Origin: a virus
Direction: 5' to 3' (one strand)
DNA: 64,000 nucleotides
Virus record (IMG/VR): IMGVR_UViG_3300042691_013169
Location: 1 to 64,000 of that record
Within the stretch, counting starts at the first letter, position 1; each line of letters begins with the position of its first letter. Of the stretch, positions 60,048 through 64,000 are shown piece after piece. The notes below the pieces were generated by a model. The model made no database searches. It was not told where the DNA came from and worked only from the letters and a program-made list of their open reading frames with translations. Position numbers and translations under genes: made by a program.

Positions 60048-60318
60048 AAGGTTTCAGGTTGCTGTTGAGTTTAGGGATGATTCAGATTTAATTAGAACTA
60101 GAGCTCAATATGAAAGCCTTTTGACTCATGATATGAGGTCAAAGGGATATGTCAGGGTACTTGACATAGACCCAGCATTTTCGGTAGAATTCACAGGTGA
60201 GACATGGAAGTTCTTAATGACTATTCATGGAGTTTACGTAGGAAAGAGGAAGGCATGTCAAATAGAGGGTATAGCACAAAACAAGCCAATACCACGCAGT
60301 ATGCGCCAAACCAAGTAA
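60028..60318 (+). CDS. Small replication-region protein
   Basis: A 96-residue protein overlapping the helicase 3' end (20 bases) and the primase 5' end (64 bases). It is beta-alpha in character (FQVAVEFRDDSDLIRTRAQYESLLTHD, RVLDIDPAFSVEF) with a basic C-terminal tail (PIPRSMRQTK). It has no known motif, and both overlaps argue that it is coupled to the helicase-primase pair; it may help assemble them. The reading frame is fully open and the start ATG 60028 is the only one available. Confidence 0.65.
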   Translation: MTHKRIKRFQVAVEFRDDSDLIRTRAQYESLLTHDMRSKGYVRVLDIDPAFSVEFTGETWKFLMTIHGVYVGKRKACQIEGIAQNKPIPRSMRQTK

Positions 60319-61253
60319 AGTCCGTACTAAGATCAGTTGGAATAAACATTTCTCATGAAACTAATATTGAGATTGGATTCTTTTGCCCTTTTCATAATAA
60401 CACTAACAGCCCAAGTTGCAGCATTAATAAGGAGTCTGGTGCGTGGATTTGTTTTAATCCGTCATGTGGAGAAAATGGTACTTTAACAGATATAGTAAAG
60501 CGTATTCTAGACAAGAATGATTTTCAGGCTATTAGATATATTATGTCAGATGAATTTCAGACATATGATGCATTTGAAGATACTCTCAATGAAATGTTTT
60601 TAGATAAACCAGACTTTGAAGAATTTTCTCAAGAAACATTAGACAGATTGCATGCCGACCTAGCAGGAAATAAAATTGCTAGAGACTATCTTGAGTCTAG
60701 AGGAATCAATACTGATTCTATGAAACATTTTGCTTTAGGGTATTCTAACGCTATGAATATGGTTGTTACACCAGTACATAGCCCAGATGGAATTCCAGTT
60801 GGAATTGTTGGAAGATCTATTGAAGGAAAGTCATTTAAGAACAGCACAAATCTTCCAAAGAACAAAACGTTATTTAATATTCATAGAGCAAAAAGAATTG
60901 GGGACCATGTTGTTGTAGTTGAATCAAACTTTGATGCAATTCGTGTACATCAAGCTGGATTTCCAAATGTTATTGCAACTCTTGGTGGTCACATATCTGA
61001 CGATAATATTAAACTATTAAATAGATATTTTAATAATATTACTATAATGACAGATGCAGATACAGCTGGAAGAGAGCTGGGCAAAACTATTTGTTATAAA
61101 CTTCGTAATAAAAACCTCTTGTGGGCTTCTTGCGAATATGGTAAGATATACCCACATGATGCAAAAGATGCAGGCGATATGACTGATGAAGAAATAAAGC
61201 TATGTATTAAAAATGCAGTTTCTGATATCGAATATCGATCTTGGAATTTGTGA
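60255..61253 (+). CDS. dnaG: DnaG-like DNA primase
   Basis: A 333-residue primase. ATG 60255 is chosen because GAGGAAGG lies just before it; the longer frame from 60204 has no site. Zinc-binding domain: FFCPFHNN (Cys44, His47) and CFNPSC (Cys66, Cys71), as in CHC2-type domains. The Toprim core has VVVVESNFDAI (Glu223) and IMTDADTAGRE (Asp267, Asp269), which bind catalytic magnesium. Residues 128-165 hold the ARDYLESRGI...FALGYS region typical of DnaG. It lacks the C-terminal helicase-binding domain, being shorter than the host protein. It synthesises RNA primers for the polymerase. Confidence 0.9.
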   Translation: MSNRGYSTKQANTTQYAPNQVKSVLRSVGINISHETNIEIGFFCPFHNNTNSPSCSINKESGAWICFNPSCGENGTLTDIVKRILDKNDFQAIRYIMSDEFQTYDAFEDTLNEMFLDKPDFEEFSQETLDRLHADLAGNKIARDYLESRGINTDSMKHFALGYSNAMNMVVTPVHSPDGIPVGIVGRSIEGKSFKNSTNLPKNKTLFNIHRAKRIGDHVVVVESNFDAIRVHQAGFPNVIATLGGHISDDNIKLLNRYFNNITIMTDADTAGRELGKTICYKLRNKNLLWASCEYGKIYPHDAKDAGDMTDEEIKLCIKNAVSDIEYRSWNL

Positions 61254-61285
61254 TATAATAAAAAGACAGACGGATCTATACCGTC
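61251..61285 (+). promoter_or_regulatory. Extended -10 promoter and 5' hairpin before the SSB gene
   Basis: TGA-TATAAT (61251-61259) begins inside the primase stop codon TGA. The start near 61266 is followed by a hairpin, GACGG/CCGTC (61269-61273/61281-61285), with a seven-base loop, then AGAAGGAGA and ATG 61311. The same plan, a hairpin at the mRNA 5' end, is found before 8825 and 56770. Confidence 0.65.
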
Positions 61286-61310
61286 AAATACATAATAGAA
61301 GGAGATACAC

Positions 61311-61985
61311 ATGGGTATCGTAAAGGGTCTTAAGGGACTAAATCAGGTAATGGACAAGCCAACCTATTCAGAAGGCGATGGCACAAAGGCACGTTGGGCA
61401 AAGTTAGAAGACGGAGAAAGCGTAAAGATTCGTTTTCTTCAAGAACTAGATCCAGATTCACCAACTTATAATGATAAGAACGGACTAGGTTTTATTGCTG
61501 TAGAGCATACAAATCCAAAGGATTATCGCCGTAAGGCATTATGTTCAATGGACGATCAAGGCAAGTGCTTTGGTTGCGAACAACATAGAAAAGATTACAA
61601 GGCAGGATGGAAAGGACGTTCCCGACTTTACATCAATGTTCTTGTAGATGATGGCAAGGAAGATCCTTACGTTGCCATCTTGTCACAAGGAAGTAGCGGT
61701 AAGACTGTTACTCCTACACTAATCGAGTACGCTGGCGAAATGGGTTCTATCACCAACCTAATGTGGCGTATTAAGCGTACTGGATCAAAGACAGATACGA
61801 GCTATACAATTATCCCTCTAGCTAAGGATGAGTCTCCTTTCGATTCATCTGCGCTTGAATTGTATAACTTAGAAGAAACTGCAGTCCGTGACCTCCCTTA
61901 CACGGAGCAGGAAGCCTTCTTTGCAGGAGAAGGAAACACCGAGGAAAAGGCCGATTCTAGCTCCGCTAGTAGCTTAGATTGGTAA
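61311..61985 (+). CDS. Single-stranded DNA-binding protein (T4 gp32-like)
   Basis: A 224-residue protein. His66, Cys78, Cys86 and Cys89 (HTNPK...ALCSMDDQGKCFGCEQH) reproduce the His-Cys-Cys-Cys zinc motif of T4 gene 32 protein with nearly identical spacing. The core is an OB fold (VKIRFLQELDPDS, RSRLYINVLVDDG). The C-terminus is acidic and Ser-rich and ends SASSLDW, as in SSB tails that recruit partners. It protects single strands at the fork. Codon use is regular and the gene has its own strong promoter, in line with high expression. Confidence 0.9.
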   Translation: MGIVKGLKGLNQVMDKPTYSEGDGTKARWAKLEDGESVKIRFLQELDPDSPTYNDKNGLGFIAVEHTNPKDYRRKALCSMDDQGKCFGCEQHRKDYKAGWKGRSRLYINVLVDDGKEDPYVAILSQGSSGKTVTPTLIEYAGEMGSITNLMWRIKRTGSKTDTSYTIIPLAKDESPFDSSALELYNLEETAVRDLPYTEQEAFFAGEGNTEEKADSSSASSLDW

Positions 61986-62016
61986 TAACTTAATACAGGA
62001 AAGTAGGCGGAGAGTT

Positions 62017-64000
62017 ATGTCATTTACACATTTACATGTGCATTCTTATTATTCATTAATGGATGGGCTTAACTCTCCTGCCGAACTTGTACAGGCTGCT
62101 AAAGATGCAGGACAAACATCTATTGCCATAACAGATCATGGCACATTATCATCACATAGAGAATTTCAGATTGCTTGCAAAGATTTAAATGTAAAGCCAA
62201 TCCTTGGAGTGGAAGCTTATATATCTCCAACAGATAGATTCGATAGATCATCAGCAACAGATAAAAGTATTCAGGCTTATAATCACATAATTTTGCTTGC
62301 TAAAAATCAAAAAGGTTTAGATAATATCCATGCTTTGCAAGAGCTTGCTTGGAATGAAGGTTTTTACCACAAGCCACGTATTGACAGAGAGGTACTAAAA
62401 GAATATGCAGAAGGCATCATTGTTCTTAGCGGATGCCTTAACGGGCTTATTAGCAAGTGCATCGAAAAGGGCGAATTTTCAGAAGCCAAGCTTATACTCA
62501 AAGATTTTAAGCAAACTTTTCAAGAAGACTTTTATGTGGAAGTACAGTCTCATAATCCGCCAGAAACAAACGCAAAGCTTTTGGAACTGGCTGACGAACT
62601 CAAAATAAAGTCAGTAGCAACAGGTGATGCACACTTTGCAAAAGAAGAAGACAGGATATTGGAAGAGGCTGTTCTAATTCTTTCTACTAACCCTAAGTCT
62701 GACAAAGAATCTGACTTTGAGATGTCTAGACAAATTAAAGATATCGGAGAAAGGTTTAACTACCTATACCCAGACAGAAGAATGACATTTCAGGGCATGA
62801 ACCTTTTCATACAAAGTCGCTCAGAAATAGAGGCTGACTTTAATAAATCTGGCATTACTCGTACAGATATATATGACAATACAATTGAAATTTCAAATAA
62901 AATTGGAGAGTATGAGTTTTATCAAGGGCTAGACCTGCTCCCAGTTCCTAAGACCAATGCTGATAAGAAACTGGCTGAGATGGCCTCTGAAGGCTTAAAA
63001 AGACTAGGTCTATCAGAGGACACGGTCTACGTAGAAAGGTTGCAAGAAGAGTTACAAGTAATTAAAGATAAATCATTTGCATCATACTTTCTTGTAGTTG
63101 CTGACATGATTAACTGGGCTAAGTCTCAAAATATTATGGTTGGTCCAGGTCGTGGATCTGCAGCAGGGTCTTTGGTTTGCTATGCTTTAGGAATTACGGA
63201 CGTAGATCCAATTAAGTATGACCTTCTGTTCTTTAGATTTATTAATCCTGAGCGTAATGACTTCCCTGATATCGATACAGATTTTGAAGATCGTCGTCGT
63301 AAAGAGGTTAAAGATTATCTAAAGAAAAAGTTTAAGCACGTTGCTTCTATTTCAACATTTACTTATTTTAAAGATAAGGGTGTTGTACGTGATGCAGCTC
63401 GTGTATTTATGATTCCATTAAACGATGTAAATAAAGCTTTAAAGTCAGTAGATACGTTTGAAGACTTTCTTGATTCGCCAAATACAAAAGAATTTAGAAC
63501 CAGATATCCAGAGGTAGTTTGGCTTGCAGAAAAGCTGCGTGGAAGAATCAGATCTGTTGGAGTACATGCCGCAGGTGTTGTGGTAGCAAAGGACGACATC
63601 AGAAAATATGCCCCAGTGGAGTCTAGAGAAGATGCTAACGATAAAGTTTCTGGAAGAATTCCTGTTGTCGCATACGATATGGACACAGTTGCAGATATTG
63701 GACTGATTAAGCTTGATGCCTTGGGCCTTAAAACTCTCTCAGTAATTTCAGATACAATTAAATCAATTAAAGATAGATCTGGAAAACAAATAGATTTATC
63801 AAAGGTATCACTAGACGATAAGGATGTTTTTAAAACTTTAAGCGAAGGATATACAAAGGGTGTATTCCAAGCTGAAGCAACTCCTTATACAAATCTATTA
63901 ATGAAAATGGGAGTAAACTCTTTTGAAGATCTAGCAGCATCTAACGCTTTAGTTCGTCCAGGTGCGATGAATACTGTTGGTGCTTCTTATATTAATAGAA
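62017..64000 (+). CDS. dnaE: DNA polymerase III alpha subunit, 5' part (runs off the window)
   Basis: 661 complete codons of a C-family replicative polymerase, open to the right edge. GGCGGAGAG precedes ATG 62017. The N-terminal PHP domain has THLHVHSYYS (His5, His7, His9) and IAITDHGTL. The palm begins at about residue 375 with GPGRGSAAGSLV (nucleotide-binding), then the catalytic acid segment FPDIDTDFEDRRR (about 417-429), and GVHAAGVVV and GVFQAEATP downstream. Phages with DnaE polymerases rather than PolA are less common. The fingers and tau-binding parts lie outside the window. Confidence 0.95.
   Translation, partial: MSFTHLHVHSYYSLMDGLNSPAELVQAAKDAGQTSIAITDHGTLSSHREFQIACKDLNVKPILGVEAYISPTDRFDRSSATDKSIQAYNHIILLAKNQKGLDNIHALQELAWNEGFYHKPRIDREVLKEYAEGIIVLSGCLNGLISKCIEKGEFSEAKLILKDFKQTFQEDFYVEVQSHNPPETNAKLLELADELKIKSVATGDAHFAKEEDRILEEAVLILSTNPKSDKESDFEMSRQIKDIGERFNYLYPDRRMTFQGMNLFIQSRSEIEADFNKSGITRTDIYDNTIEISNKIGEYEFYQGLDLLPVPKTNADKKLAEMASEGLKRLGLSEDTVYVERLQEELQVIKDKSFASYFLVVADMINWAKSQNIMVGPGRGSAAGSLVCYALGITDVDPIKYDLLFFRFINPERNDFPDIDTDFEDRRRKEVKDYLKKKFKHVASISTFTYFKDKGVVRDAARVFMIPLNDVNKALKSVDTFEDFLDSPNTKEFRTRYPEVVWLAEKLRGRIRSVGVHAAGVVVAKDDIRKYAPVESREDANDKVSGRIPVVAYDMDTVADIGLIKLDALGLKTLSVISDTIKSIKDRSGKQIDLSKVSLDDKDVFKTLSEGYTKGVFQAEATPYTNLLMKMGVNSFEDLAASNALVRPGAMNTVGASYINR

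Noticed and set aside
62405-62608. 67-residue plus-strand open frame inside dnaE
   Set aside because: It is out of frame within the open polymerase frame and has no binding site or recognisable composition.

Overview
The window is part of the genome of a tailed double-stranded DNA phage with siphovirus-type head and tail genes. A PBSX-type portal, an HK97-type prohead protease and an HK97-fold capsid protein are followed by neck proteins, a major tail protein, a frameshifted tail-assembly chaperone pair, a very long tape measure and a large set of tail tip and fibre genes. The DNA is A+T-rich and almost fully coding, with many 1-11 base gene overlaps. The host cannot be read directly. An actinobacterium is my best guess, from the apparent leaderless genes, the B12-dependent ribonucleotide reductase and the general gene set, but this is inference. 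No terminase and no lysogeny genes are present, so the window is a partial genome; a DNA polymerase III alpha gene runs off its right end.

Layout. 1-350: promoter and three tRNA genes (Asn, Met, and a Leu-type UAA tRNA with an unexpectedly short variable arm), then a small HNH gene. 664-4051, minus strand: small proteins, a fibre-like protein, a GT61-type glycosyltransferase, a zinc-ribbon protein and a membrane-anchored lytic transglycosylase-like lysin. 4052-4129: divergent promoter with an inverted repeat. 4130-9052, plus: GT4 glycosyltransferase, adenosylcobalamin-dependent ribonucleotide reductase, two tandem paralogous DxD glycosyltransferases and a holin-like protein with an EF-hand loop. 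9125-22092: a long tail-fibre operon. It ends in a protein with FN3-like domains, 28 tandem FF[GSA]PPx hexapeptides and a C-terminal Hint (hedgehog/intein) domain. 22110-27036: five 2-oxoglutarate/Fe(II) oxygenases of the prolyl-4-hydroxylase type, with two related unknown proteins among them. 27040-28773: a LamG-like tail protein. 28834-37216: portal, protease/scaffold, capsid, connectors and major tail protein. 37322-56698: chaperones, tape measure, tail tip, FN3-rich fibres and small coiled-coil proteins. 56770-64000: metallophosphoesterase, small zinc and DNA-binding proteins, DnaB-like helicase, DnaG-like primase, gp32-like single-strand binding protein and DnaE.

The most unusual part is 20218-27036. 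A proline-rich repeat protein with a possibly self-cleaving Hint domain lies directly before five oxygenases that all keep the HxD...H...K/R site. Together with four glycosyltransferases elsewhere in the window, this suggests a virion-modification pathway: hydroxylation of repeat prolines, perhaps followed by glycosylation. The clustering and the motifs are seen in the sequence; the substrate assignment is inference.

Gene expression looks punctuated by compact modules in which an intrinsic terminator or hairpin is followed at once, or overlapped, by a new promoter. Several of these promoters lie 6-8 bases before an ATG that has no ribosome binding site (leaderless genes). Three other transcripts appear to begin with a hairpin at their 5' end.
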